Assembly (NCBI RefSeq): GCF_001679785.1
Contig: NZ_CP016286.1
Span: forward strand, 620,001 to 684,000
Reading direction: 5' to 3'
DNA length: 64,000 nt
Source: Rhizobium leguminosarum
Lineage (GTDB): Bacteria; Pseudomonadota; Alphaproteobacteria; Rhizobiales; Rhizobiaceae
Of the stretch, positions 34,387-42,378 are shown piece by piece. The position numbers and the translations under genes are program-made. How positions within the stretch are numbered: position 1 is the first letter of the stretch; each line of letters starts with the position of its first letter. The notes beneath the pieces were generated by a model. The model was not told the DNA's origin, did not search any database, and saw only the letters and a program-made list of their open reading frames with translations.

Positions 34387-34420
34387 CGTTACGTCTTCTT
34401 CGTTCGATCTTCCTCGGTCA

Positions 34421-34445
34421 GGAACACCTTCCGGTTTGACACGTT
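34421..34445 (+). promoter_or_regulatory. Candidate EcfG (general stress sigma factor) promoter of sodC
   Basis: GGAAC at 34421-34425 and CGTT at 34442-34445 are separated by 16 bases. This is the exact consensus known for EcfG, the sigma factor of the alphaproteobacterial general stress response. It ends 31 bp before the sodC start codon and lies just after the EF-hand terminator, so it is well placed. Confidence 0.65.
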
Positions 34446-34476
34446 CAGAAGGACAACCGGACGGAAGGAGATCTCC

Positions 34477-34992
34477 ATGAAAGCCCTGCGCATTATCGCC
34501 GCCCTGACCCTGCTTGCGGTTGCATTGCCGGCGGGCGCTCAGGACAAGCAGACGGCGGTCGCCAATTTCGTCGGCAAGGACGGCAAGGAAGACGGTCGCG
34601 CGCAGCTGACGGCTGCCGCCAATGGCGGCGTCCTGATCGAAGTCGAGATATCGGGACTGCCGGCGAACAAATGGGTGGCCTTCCATGTTCATGAGACCGG
34701 CCGATGCGACGCCGCAACCCATCACGAATCGGCCGGCGGTCATTTCAATCCTGAGAAGGCGGAGCATGGCATTCTTGCCGCCAAGGGTCCGCACGCTGGC
34801 GATATGCCCAATCAATATGTCGGGCAGGATGGCGTGTTGCGGGCACAGATCTTCGACAGCATGGTCACCCTCGACGGCAAGACCGACGGCATTCGCGGCC
34901 GCGCATTGATGGTGCACGCCAATTCGGATGATTATCGCAGCCAGCCTTCGGGAGATGCCGGGGAAAGACTCTCCTGCGGCGTCGTCCAATAG
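34477..34992 (+). CDS. sodC: Periplasmic Cu/Zn superoxide dismutase
   Basis: The 171-residue precursor has a signal peptide (MKALRIIAALTLLAVALPAG, cleaved after AQ). Metal ligands are present: H70 and H72 in AFHVHETGRC, the H82/H83-GGHFNP region with H89, H97, the HAGD pair H106 and D109, and H147 in VHANSDDY. C77 and C167 can form the structural disulfide. It turns superoxide into peroxide in the periplasm. GGAAGGAG precedes the ATG. An EcfG-type promoter upstream suggests stress-induced expression. Confidence 0.94.
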   Translation: MKALRIIAALTLLAVALPAGAQDKQTAVANFVGKDGKEDGRAQLTAAANGGVLIEVEISGLPANKWVAFHVHETGRCDAATHHESAGGHFNPEKAEHGILAAKGPHAGDMPNQYVGQDGVLRAQIFDSMVTLDGKTDGIRGRALMVHANSDDYRSQPSGDAGERLSCGVVQ

Positions 34993-35050
34993 CTACGGCA
35001 CAAGTCCTTTAATCGGGATCGATTGAGGGACAAAGCCATGCAGTAATTCA
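34993..35050. repeat. Palindromic repeat family C, degenerate inner part
   Basis: ACAAGTCCTTTAATCGGGAT pairs loosely with GATTGAGGGACAAAG and is followed by ATGCAGTAATTCAA. These match the second palindrome of the copy at 2588-2640. It begins at the sodC stop codon and lies between two convergent genes. Confidence 0.5.
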
Positions 35051-35100
35051 ACCTGTGCACAACGCCGCTGGTCTTAAAAGATCCGCGGCGCCGCAATGTC

Positions 35101-35985
35101 TCACTGTCGCGTCTGCGTCGGCTTTTCGGCGGTTGCCTTGCCGTTGGACTTTTTTGGTGGCGCGGCATCTGAAGCATCCGCATCAGCGACCGGTTTCTTG
35201 TCGAAGGCGAGTTTCACGCGCTTTACCATGTCACGGCTGACCAGCCACCAATCGCCGGTCTTTGCCCAATAGCGCAGCGTTACGGAGATCGCGCCGTCGC
35301 CGAGGCTGTCGATGAAGACACTCGGTGCCGGTGACGTCAGCACTCTGGAATCGGCTCTGGCAAGGCCCATCAGCCTCTCCATCGCCAGATCGATGTCATC
35401 CTCATGGGCGACGCTGATTTTCAGCTCTTCCCGCCGCGTGGGCTCGCGGCTGAAATTGGTAATTGGCGTGTTCCAGAGCGTCGAATTCGGCGCCAAGCGG
35501 TAGAGCCCGTCGCCAGTCCTGAGTTCGGTCGCAAACAGTCCGATTTCGCGCACCGTACCGGCCACGCTGCTGGTCTCGATATATTCGCCGACGCGGAACG
35601 GTCTGAGGATCAGCAACATGATACCGGCCGCGATATTCTGCAGCGTCCCTTGCAGCGCCAGCCCGATCGCCAGGCCGGCTGCGCCGAGCGCCGCGATGAT
35701 CGAGGCGGTCTGGACGCCGAATTGGCCGAGCACGGTGATGAACACCAGGATCAGCAGCGCGTAGCGCACGACATTGGTGAAGAAGCGTGCCAACGTCTCG
35801 TCGATGCCGTGGATGCGCGACAAGCCCTCATAAGCCCAGCGGCTGACGAAGCCGGCGAGCGTCCAGCCGATGACAAGCAGGACTAACGCCCCCAGGATTG
35901 AGAAGGAATATTGGACTGCGAGCGCGCTTGCTTGGCTGAGTGCCGTTCGGGTGGCGAGGAGGACATCGGCTGCCTGTTGTTCCAT
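35101..35985 (-). CDS. MscS-family mechanosensitive ion channel
   Basis: The 294-residue membrane protein has three hydrophobic segments (about 26-50, 70-90 and 94-128). The third is the pore helix with the small-residue pattern AALGAAGLAIGLALQGTLQN and then ILRPFRVGEYIE, the MscS signature. A soluble beta domain (about 130-260) follows and the last 30 residues are a charged, disordered tail. It opens under membrane tension to release solutes after osmotic downshock. Nothing nearby suggests a special partner. Confidence 0.93.
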   Translation of the reverse strand: MEQQAADVLLATRTALSQASALAVQYSFSILGALVLLVIGWTLAGFVSRWAYEGLSRIHGIDETLARFFTNVVRYALLILVFITVLGQFGVQTASIIAALGAAGLAIGLALQGTLQNIAAGIMLLILRPFRVGEYIETSSVAGTVREIGLFATELRTGDGLYRLAPNSTLWNTPITNFSREPTRREELKISVAHEDDIDLAMERLMGLARADSRVLTSPAPSVFIDSLGDGAISVTLRYWAKTGDWWLVSRDMVKRVKLAFDKKPVADADASDAAPPKKSNGKATAEKPTQTRQ

Positions 35986-36042
35986 GATCTGGCCTGTCGA
36001 TTGTTCGTGGTCGGGGCCTAGATGGAGCGGCCGGCGGCAGCG

Positions 36043-36573
36043 TCAACCGCAGGCGGCGTCTCGGATCGCAAGCACGAAGGGCGCATTGCCGTCGGCATCG
36101 GCACCGCGTCCGATGGCCCGCACCGCCGCAACCAGCCGGCCGCAGCGGCTAAGCAGGGCGTCGCCGATCTCGATCAGCCGGGCATTCGGCGTCGCGAAAG
36201 GTGAGGTGGCGCGCAGCCGGCGGGCCAGCGTTTCCTCGTCCTGATCGGGTGCCAGCGACAGTGCGGCAATGAGGGCAGCGGCCGGTGATCGCGACACCCC
36301 CATCCAGCAATGAATGAGCAGCGGCGTCTCCTGCTGCCATGAAGCGGTAAAGTCGATAATCCCGCGCACATGCGTCTCGTCAGGCGCCACGAGATCACCG
36401 GTGCCCTTGAAGACGATATCGTTCATAGAAAGTGTCAGATGGCGCTCTGCGGCGATCACGCCCGGCCGGTGAAAAGCCTGCTCCTTGGCGATCAAGCTGA
36501 TCATGTCACGCGCCTTATGGCGCACCGCCATTTCCGCGATGCGCGACAGCGGCGAGACGACGATGAAGGTCAC
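36043..36573 (-). CDS. Protein-tyrosine-phosphatase-like protein
   Basis: From the GTG at 36573 the protein has 176 residues. It carries the phosphatase loop HCWMGVSRS (C89-x5-R95) and, upstream, acidic residues in NDIVFKGTGDLVAPDE that could provide the general acid. The fold is that of small dual-specificity phosphatases. The GTG overlaps the stop codon of the HD gene (GTGA), and GGGAGA stands seven bases upstream, so the two are coupled. The frame also opens much further upstream, but that part overlaps the HD gene and shows no features. Its substrate is unknown. Confidence 0.8.
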   Translation of the reverse strand: MTFIVVSPLSRIAEMAVRHKARDMISLIAKEQAFHRPGVIAAERHLTLSMNDIVFKGTGDLVAPDETHVRGIIDFTASWQQETPLLIHCWMGVSRSPAAALIAALSLAPDQDEETLARRLRATSPFATPNARLIEIGDALLSRCGRLVAAVRAIGRGADADGNAPFVLAIRDAACG

Positions 36574-37178
36574 GATACCATCTCCCGCTCGACCTCGATC
36601 GCCGCGAAGCGCTCGCAGAACAACCGCTGGGCTTCGATCGCCGGCAAGGGCTCGATCATCAGCATGTCCTTGCTGACGCCGCGAGGCTGGCCGAAGAATT
36701 TCTGTGCCTCGGCGGGTGTGAAACCCGCCAGCACGGTCGCTTCGAAATAAGCGGCGATCGTGTCGGCCTTCTTGATCCGGTCCTTGAGATCGCGCGAGGG
36801 ATGCGGCGGCAGGCCGAAGCGCAGGTGCACGGCGGCCTCCAGCCGCTTTTCCACCGTCTTGTAGCCGCCGCCGACCACCGATTTGAACGGCGAGATCATG
36901 TCGCCGATGACATATTCGGGTGCGTCGTGCAGCAGCGCCATCAGGCATTCCTGTGGCCGCGCATCGTTGAAGCGACGGAAGATATCCTCGACGACGAGAC
37001 TGTGCTGGGCCACCGAAAAAGCATGATCGCCGGAGGTCTGGCCGTTCCAGCGGGCCACGCGCGCAAGCCCATGGGCGATGTCGATGAGTTCGACGTCGAG
37101 CGGTGAGGGGTCGAGCAGGTCGAGCCTGCGCCCGGACAGCATGCGTTGCCAGGCACGCGGAGCTTTCGTCGTTGTCAC
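36570..37178 (-). CDS. HD-domain hydrolase (YfbR-like, 5'-nucleotidase type)
   Basis: The 202-residue protein begins at a GTG (37178) overlapping the ygfZ-like stop codon (GTGA). It has the YfbR-type pattern: FSVAQHSLVVEDI with H59, LLHDAPEYVIGDM with H84 and D85, and KKADTIAAYFEA with the last ligand. E. coli YfbR is a deoxyribonucleoside 5'-monophosphatase; a similar clean-up role is likely but not certain. Its 3' end overlaps the phosphatase-like gene by four bases, making a three-gene coupled unit. Confidence 0.85.
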   Translation of the reverse strand: MTTTKAPRAWQRMLSGRRLDLLDPSPLDVELIDIAHGLARVARWNGQTSGDHAFSVAQHSLVVEDIFRRFNDARPQECLMALLHDAPEYVIGDMISPFKSVVGGGYKTVEKRLEAAVHLRFGLPPHPSRDLKDRIKKADTIAAYFEATVLAGFTPAEAQKFFGQPRGVSKDMLMIEPLPAIEAQRLFCERFAAIEVEREMVS

Positions 37179-38053
37179 GCGCTGGCCTCGTCGGCGCTGG
37201 CGGGAAAGACGAGACCGGACCATGCCGGCAGGACGAGGGAAACAGGCGTGTTGCCGGCCAGCAGCGGTGTACCTGCCGCCATTGCGGCGCCGGCGCGGTC
37301 GATGCGCACGATTGCAAGTCCATTGCCGCCTTCGACCGAACCGAGGGTTCCCACAGGCTTGCCGGCGGCGGTAATCTCCGTCCCGGTCTCCGGCAGATCC
37401 GTTGCGGCGGACACCGTCACGACGCGCCGGCGCGCAGTTCCGCGGTGCTGCATGCGTGAGACGACCTCCTGGCCGACATAGCAGCCTTTCCTGAAGGAGA
37501 GGCCACCGTTGAAATCCATCAGCACGTCATGCGGGAAGGCGTCCTGCAGGGCAAAGTCAGATCCTGATGTGACGATGCCGTGGCTGATGCGCAGCGCGTC
37601 ATAGAGCGCTTCTGCACCATCGCCGTGTTTGCCGGGCCGGCGGATCAGCATGACGCCCGCCTTGGTGAAGCGGCTATCTCGGGCGCCCTGGCTGCCCCGG
37701 ATGCCCTCGGCATCCTCGTCCCAGGAAACGGTAACGCCCTCTTCGGTGCTTGGCGCAAGTGTGACGGCGGCGCGCAGTTTGTACATCGTCAGCCGTTTCA
37801 GCAGCCCGACGCGCTGGCCGGCATCGGTCTCGATCGTGTAGCCGTCGCCGTCCCGCCAGATCATGAAGTCGAACAGGATCTTGCCCTGCGGCGTCAGCAG
37901 CGCCCCGGGCCGCGCTTCGTCGGCGCCAAGCGAGGCGATATCGGTGGTGATCAGGTTCTGCAGGAAGGGTTGGGCTTCCGCGCCGCTGACGAAGAGCAAG
38001 GAGCGGTCTTTCAGGAATACGGCTGGCATGGCGGAACCTGTCGCGTTGGTCAT
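37175..38053 (-). CDS. ygfZ: Folate-dependent iron-sulfur assembly protein YgfZ
   Basis: This 292-residue protein belongs to the GcvT-like YgfZ/IBA57 family, which uses tetrahydrofolate in the assembly or repair of certain iron-sulfur proteins. The signature KGCYVGQEVVSRMQHRG (189-205) with C191 is complete. The N-terminal LFVSGAEAQPFLQNLITTDI is also typical. It is the first gene of a unit with the HD and phosphatase-like genes, each joined by a GTGA overlap. The start at 38053 is the first of two close ATGs. Confidence 0.93.
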   Translation of the reverse strand: MTNATGSAMPAVFLKDRSLLFVSGAEAQPFLQNLITTDIASLGADEARPGALLTPQGKILFDFMIWRDGDGYTIETDAGQRVGLLKRLTMYKLRAAVTLAPSTEEGVTVSWDEDAEGIRGSQGARDSRFTKAGVMLIRRPGKHGDGAEALYDALRISHGIVTSGSDFALQDAFPHDVLMDFNGGLSFRKGCYVGQEVVSRMQHRGTARRRVVTVSAATDLPETGTEITAAGKPVGTLGSVEGGNGLAIVRIDRAGAAMAAGTPLLAGNTPVSLVLPAWSGLVFPASADEASA

Positions 38054-38127
38054 CGCTCAGAGGTATGTCTTCATGAGGTGGATCGCAAGCGCCATGCGAA
38101 ACGTGAAAAGCGCAAGCGAGACGGGCA

Positions 38128-38883
38128 TCAATCGCCCGCTGTGAAGAATTTCCATTTACCCTCAGGCGTAATGCCGAGGCGATAGAAATTGTATCCGCCG
38201 AATTCCTGCATGTCGGAGAGATCGCCGGCCGTGACGATGCGCAGCAGCTCGACGCGCTCTGGCGGTGTCAGCGACTTCAGGTCCTTCTCGGCAAAATAGG
38301 GCCAGACATACATGTCGTCGGGCGTGCCCTGGCCGACATGCACGAAGCCGGTCGAGATGATGTCGAGCATGATGGCAAGGATCTCGTCGCCGTCAGGATC
38401 GCCCGACAGATCCTTCAGCGTGCCGATCGGATCGTCGGTCGGTTCGCCCACAGTCACCTGCGTCTGGTCGGCACCAGTGCCCATCAGCGGCCGCAGCCGC
38501 TCGAGATCGCCGGATGCGGCCGCCTCGACGATCTGCTCGCGCAACTTGCGAACCGGCTCTGGCACCTTGCTGATGTCGTAGATCACCTCGGTGGGCTTGG
38601 AATTGTCCTGAGCGCCCGGCGTCTTGTCGACACCCTGATTGTTCTGGCTGTTGACCAGTGGATCGGCCATGGGAACACCGGGAGTGGCCCCGCCCTGCGG
38701 CTGGCTCTGTCCCTGAGCGCTTCCCTGTGCGGGCGTCTCGTTGGCCGCCTGGCCGGGGATCTTGTGCAGTTCGGAAAGCGCGTAGGCTGCCGGCGCAAGG
38801 AAAACATTGCCGGCGGCGAGGCTGAACGCAAGCAGCACCGGCGCGAGCGAAATTCGCGAAACTTTCTCTTTACCGGTGTGCAT
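38128..38883 (-). CDS. Exported protein of unknown function
   Basis: I do not recognise a named family. The 251-residue precursor has a signal peptide (hydrophobic about 11-33, ending PAAYA), a glutamine- and proline-rich disordered part (about 45-105), and a folded C-terminal half from about 110: EPVRKLREQIVEAAASGDLERLRPLM, then DEILAIMLDIISTGFVHVGQ, DDMYVWPYFAEKDLKSLTPPE and ending in GKWKFFTAGD. The order suggests a periplasmic protein. I start it at the ATG at 38883; a TTG six codons upstream is less likely. It follows the 85-residue gene by 18 bp. Confidence 0.75.
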   Translation of the reverse strand: MHTGKEKVSRISLAPVLLAFSLAAGNVFLAPAAYALSELHKIPGQAANETPAQGSAQGQSQPQGGATPGVPMADPLVNSQNNQGVDKTPGAQDNSKPTEVIYDISKVPEPVRKLREQIVEAAASGDLERLRPLMGTGADQTQVTVGEPTDDPIGTLKDLSGDPDGDEILAIMLDIISTGFVHVGQGTPDDMYVWPYFAEKDLKSLTPPERVELLRIVTAGDLSDMQEFGGYNFYRLGITPEGKWKFFTAGD

Positions 38884-38901
38884 CAAACTCTCTGGTAACA
38901 A

Positions 38902-39159
38902 TTATTGCAGGGTGCGGTTCGCGGAGAATTCGCCGGCAAGCATGCGCTCACGCAGCGAATCCAGCAGGGCTTCGGCGCTCTTTTCCCCATGCAATCTGAT
39001 CGTCTCGCGCAGCGCATGTGCAATGGCAGCATCAGCGATGATTTCAGGCTCGATGCCGTCGGCCATGCCGTCGGCCCAAGCCTCGTTCTGGTACTCCAGA
39101 GCTGCCTGCATCTTTTCGTGGACGATCATGTCGTCGATGTCGTTGAGGCTTGCTTCCAT
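38902..39159 (-). CDS. Small acidic protein of unknown function
   Basis: This 85-residue protein is acidic and mostly helical (MEASLNDIDDMIVHEKMQAA, then ALEYQNEAWADGMADGIEPE, then IIADAAIAHALRETIRLHGE). It has no cysteines, membrane segments or known domain. The ATG at 39159 follows GAGGA at about seven bases; an ATG eight codons earlier is possible. It lies 18 bp upstream of the exported protein gene in the same direction, and a shared unit is likely. Confidence 0.65.
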   Translation of the reverse strand: MEASLNDIDDMIVHEKMQAALEYQNEAWADGMADGIEPEIIADAAIAHALRETIRLHGEKSAEALLDSLRERMLAGEFSANRTLQ

Positions 39160-39262
39160 TGTCTTTTCCTCAGAACTTCTCATGTCTTACTGCACAGTTA
39201 ACAACACTAACAGCCTTTTCCCAAAACGACACGTCCGCTTGCGAAAACAGGTTAATTAAACG

Positions 39263-39682
39263 TCAATTTCCAAAGCGCGAGGTAATTTCTGTGGCAAGTG
39301 TTGCACCTTCGTTACGGTAGCGCTCTTCTGCCACGATGGCCGCCGGGGTGCAATCCGTATAGACCGAGGCGAAGGCGCGATAGCCGCGATTGAAGGCCGC
39401 TGTCAGCTTTTCCTTGCGCTGCGGCTCGTTGCCGGTCTCCGAATCGAGCAGCTGCTGCATGCCGTTTCGCCAATCGTCGCCACCCGCCGCCTTGCAGAGC
39501 TTTCTCAGATAATGCACCGAGCCCAGCACCTCGGCGAACCGCGCCAGCTTGTCGTCATAGGGCACGCTCACGATCGGCGGTGCAATCTCCTCCTCCTGTG
39601 GAGGCGGCGTATTCTTGCCCTGCGCCATCGTGGGGCCGGCCAGGACGAGCAGGGACAGAAAAACGCGTCGAACGGGAATCAT
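39263..39682 (-). CDS. TIGR02301-type exported protein
   Basis: The 139-residue precursor has a short signal peptide (MIPVRRVFLSLLVLAGPTMA) and a mature part with VPYDDKLARFAEVLGSVHYL, KLCKAAGGDDWRNGMQ and RKEKLTAAFNRGYRAF ending in a region with a second cysteine (YTDCTPAA). I recognise this as the alphaproteobacterial family TIGR02301, whose function is unknown. The cysteines may form a disulfide in the periplasm. A start eight codons upstream (39706) cannot be excluded, since neither has a strong ribosome binding site. It lies downstream of a Nudix gene. Confidence 0.75.
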   Translation of the reverse strand: MIPVRRVFLSLLVLAGPTMAQGKNTPPPQEEEIAPPIVSVPYDDKLARFAEVLGSVHYLRKLCKAAGGDDWRNGMQQLLDSETGNEPQRKEKLTAAFNRGYRAFASVYTDCTPAAIVAEERYRNEGATLATEITSRFGN

Positions 39683-39740
39683 GCTCACAGTTGATACGCT
39701 CAGCATGACGGCAACAAGGCGTGCTTCAAAGTTTCCACGT

Positions 39741-40157
39741 CTATTCGCCGCCCGCCAGCCGCTCCGCGCATTCGAGCACGCTCTGCGGTACGGGCAATTG
39801 CCGCATTTCCTCCACCGTGTACCAGCCGAGGGCCGCCGCATCGTCGGCGGCTTCCGCCACGGCATCCCGATCCGCATCGACGCGAAAGACCGACAGCAGG
39901 AAATGGCTCTTGACGCTGCCGTCGGCAGCATGCGTCTTCAGGTCGTAGGTCGAAAACAGCCGCGGATTACGTGCCGAAATGCTGGTCTCTTCATGGAGTT
40001 CGCGCAATGCCGTTTGCTCCGGCGTTTCGCCGGGCTCGGCCCGCCCGCCGGGAAAGGCATACATGTCAGCGGAAGGCGGGTTGCGCCGCAACACGAGGAG
40101 GAATCGTCCGTCGCGTTCGAGAATGGCGGAGGAGGCGGCTTTGGCGGTGGAGATCAT
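39741..40157 (-). CDS. Nudix hydrolase
   Basis: The 138-residue enzyme carries a full Nudix box, GGRAEPGETPEQTALRELHE followed by ETSI (about 37-60), with the metal-binding glutamates in RELHEE. Nudix enzymes cleave nucleoside diphosphates linked to another group; the substrate cannot be told from the sequence. There is no extra domain. It lies 58 bp upstream of the TIGR02301 gene on the same strand and diverges from the YnfA-type gene. Confidence 0.9.
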   Translation of the reverse strand: MISTAKAASSAILERDGRFLLVLRRNPPSADMYAFPGGRAEPGETPEQTALRELHEETSISARNPRLFSTYDLKTHAADGSVKSHFLLSVFRVDADRDAVAEAADDAAALGWYTVEEMRQLPVPQSVLECAERLAGGE

Positions 40158-40229
40158 CGGAGGCTGCTCTTGCTGTGATGGCTCATCTTATCGGAGGAAT
40201 AGTGCGACGGGGATTCGAAAGGTGCTTCC

Positions 40230-40550
40230 GTGACCTACATCATCTACGCCTTTGCCGCAGTCTTCGAGATCGCCGGCTGCTTCGCTTTCTGGGCATGGCT
40301 CAAGCTCGAAAAATCCATCTGGTGGTTGGCGCCGGGCATGATCTCCCTGGCGCTTTTCGCCTGGCTTCTGACGCTGGTGCCGAGCGAGGCCGCCGGCCGC
40401 ACCTTCGCTGCCTATGGCGGCATCTACATCCTCGCTTCGCTGCTCTGGCTGTGGCTGGTCGAAGCCCGCGTGCCGGATCGTTACGATATCGGCGGTGCGC
40501 TGATCTGCCTTGTCGGCGCCAGCCTCATCCTCTTCGCGCCGAGAGGTTGA
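40230..40550 (+). CDS. YnfA/UPF0060-family membrane protein
   Basis: The 106-residue protein consists of four membrane helices and short loops. Features of the UPF0060 family are [20 protein letters not shown] in the first helix pair, [16 protein letters not shown] in the third, and [20 protein letters not shown] at the end. The fold is that of small multidrug-resistance transporters, but a transport substrate is not established for this family. It starts at a GTG (40230). It precedes the SRAP gene by 41 bp in the same direction. Confidence 0.85.
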   Translation: MTYIIYAFAAVFEIAGCFAFWAWLKLEKSIWWLAPGMISLALFAWLLTLVPSEAAGRTFAAYGGIYILASLLWLWLVEARVPDRYDIGGALICLVGASLILFAPRG

Positions 40551-40591
40551 GGCGTCTTGACGGAGTACGAGCCGGGTGTAAAGACAGGCCG

Positions 40592-41356
40592 ATGTGTGGA
40601 CGTTTCGCCCTGACAGTCTCCAGCGTCGACCTGAGCGACGTCTTCTCCGGTCTCGAACTCGACGATTTTCCGGCGCGCTACAACATCGCGCCGACGCAGC
40701 CGATCCTCGTCGTCATATCAGGCGAGGGCAGGGAGCAGGGAAGCAACTTGGCCGACCGGCGCGCCGTGCTCGTGCGCTGGGGGCTCACGCCGGGCTGGGT
40801 CAAGGATCCGAGAGATTTCCCGCTGCTGATCAACGCGCGCGCAGAAACCGCAATCGGTAAAGCCTCCTTCCGCGCCGCCATGCGGCATCGCCGCGTGCTC
40901 ATTCCGGCCTCCGGTTTTTATGAATGGCATCGCCCGTCGAAAGAAAGCGGCGAGCGGCCGCAGGCCTACTGGATCAGGCCGCGTCAGGGTGGGGTCATCG
41001 CCTTTGCCGGGCTGATGGAGACATGGTCTTCTGCCGACGGCTCCGAGGTCGATACCGGCGCGATCCTGACGACATCGGCCAATTCGGCCATATCAGCGAT
41101 CCACGATCGCATGCCCGTCGTCATCAGACCCGAGGATTTCGCGCGCTGGCTCGATTGCAAGACGCAGGAACCGCGCGACGTGGCCGACCTGATGCATCCG
41201 GTTCAGGATGATTTCTTCGAGGGCGTACCGGTTTCCGACAAGGTCAACAAGGTTGCCAATATGGGTCCCGACCTGCAGGAGCCGGTCGTCATCGAAAAGC
41301 CGTTGAAGACGCCCGAGAAGCAAATGCCCGACGACGGCCAACTCAGCTTCTTCTGA
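40592..41356 (+). CDS. SRAP-family protein (SOS-response-associated, YedK-like)
   Basis: The 254-residue protein begins MCGRF, and the cysteine at position 2 becomes the free N-terminus that links to abasic sites in single-stranded DNA. Other conserved parts are ARYNIAPTQ, INARAETA, LIPASGFYEW with the catalytic glutamate, and ILTTSANSAISAIHDRMPVV with the histidine. This protein shields abasic sites at replication forks. The start is fixed by the need for Cys2. A longer frame upstream is spurious because it overlaps the YnfA-type gene. Confidence 0.93.
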   Translation: MCGRFALTVSSVDLSDVFSGLELDDFPARYNIAPTQPILVVISGEGREQGSNLADRRAVLVRWGLTPGWVKDPRDFPLLINARAETAIGKASFRAAMRHRRVLIPASGFYEWHRPSKESGERPQAYWIRPRQGGVIAFAGLMETWSSADGSEVDTGAILTTSANSAISAIHDRMPVVIRPEDFARWLDCKTQEPRDVADLMHPVQDDFFEGVPVSDKVNKVANMGPDLQEPVVIEKPLKTPEKQMPDDGQLSFF

Positions 41357-41582
41357 ACACTGTCCGCCGCACCAGCCGGCCCGTCGGCGACCTATCGGCG
41401 CCGACGTGTCACATTGGCGGTGGCGATGCATCGCTTCGTCCATCAGGTTTTTCGGGTTGTGCTTATGTCGGCAGAGCGTTGTCAGGAGATTCCGGCGATC
41501 GCCTCTCGACATTCACTTGGTCAGCGGTGCCTGACGGATGTAACCCGAGAGCACGCACGGTTCCAATTTGAAGCCTTCCGCT

Positions 41583-41729
41583 TCAAGCGGATTTTTTGAC
41601 GCTGGTCGGCTTATGCTTCGCCATCAGCGATGCTGCGGCAACAGCCTTCAGGCCGACGGGGCGATAGTTGGCGGCGAGGTCTGGCTTGGCCGCTTGCTGT
41701 TCGCCGGTACTGCTCGTCTTCGAAGTCAC
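41583..41729 (-). CDS. 48-residue conserved-looking small protein
   Basis: This frame starts at a GTG (41729) with AAGGAGAG five bases upstream, an excellent ribosome binding site, and an AT-rich TATAAAAT box about 30 bp further up. The product is basic and alanine-rich with the core DLAANYRPVGLKAVAAASLM (residues 18-36 region) and a KHKPTSVKKSA tail. I recall similar small rhizobial proteins with a PVxLKAVxAA core but know of no function for them. It is isolated between the SRAP gene and the IS110 remnant. Confidence 0.6.
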   Translation of the reverse strand: MTSKTSSTGEQQAAKPDLAANYRPVGLKAVAAASLMAKHKPTSVKKSA

Positions 41730-42378
41730 GATACTCTCCTTACGTGGTTCTTCCCTGGGCATTTTATAGTTGGATGTTTCATCACGAATAGCGACAAAAT
41801 GGGGGCGTAGCTCATCAGGATTTGTAAACGCGCACCATAATTCGCGAGGCTTAACTGAAGCCTACGTTGGTTAATACTTACTGAAGAGAGCAGTTCCAAT
41901 AAAAGTGCGAAAGCGGTTTTCTCGGGAAATATGCGAAACAACCGGATAAGCGCAAGGTTTTCTCCGGGCAAAACGTGTGCTTTTCCCGAGTATCCCTCAG
42001 AACGAAGGGAGAGAAGCATTTCCGTCATTTAAAGTATGTCGCGCAAAAGTGTGCAGCGGTTGTCTAATCGCATTGCCGTAGTCAAGGTTATTTTGGCATT
42101 GGCATTGGCTCCGTTTTGAGAACGCGCAACGCGCCGTATTCGATTTGTTGGGCGAGTTGTCTTCAAAGCTGTCCAGCGCCGGGAGCAGGGTTGTCTGCGC
42201 GGTCGACACATGGTCGCCGCATAATGGGTCTCCGCAGGCAGGACCTTCCTATGTTTTGCGCGCAGTCTCAATGAGCTGCAGCCGCTACAGCGGAATGATC
42301 CGACCCACGCCCGCAGCTGGGACGCTCAGTGCCTCACATCAGGTTTGACGCGCTGAGGGAAGAAGGCCGACACTTCGC
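41730..42378. other. Gene-free region beside the IS110 remnant
   Basis: No gene is supported in these 649 bp. The stretch from 41800 to 42070 is richer in A and T than the surroundings. It holds a decayed family A repeat (41889-41930) and a fragment at 42031-42063 (ATGTCGCGCAAAAGTGTGCA) that resembles the arm of another rhizobial palindrome. Part of the region next to 42378 may be the non-coding end of the IS110 element; its boundary is not visible. Confidence 0.45.

Noticed and set aside
41726..42028. 100-codon minus-strand frame beside the 48-residue gene
   Set aside because: No ribosome binding site, low-complexity composition, and it runs through a decayed palindromic repeat. The short GTG-started frame next to it is better supported.
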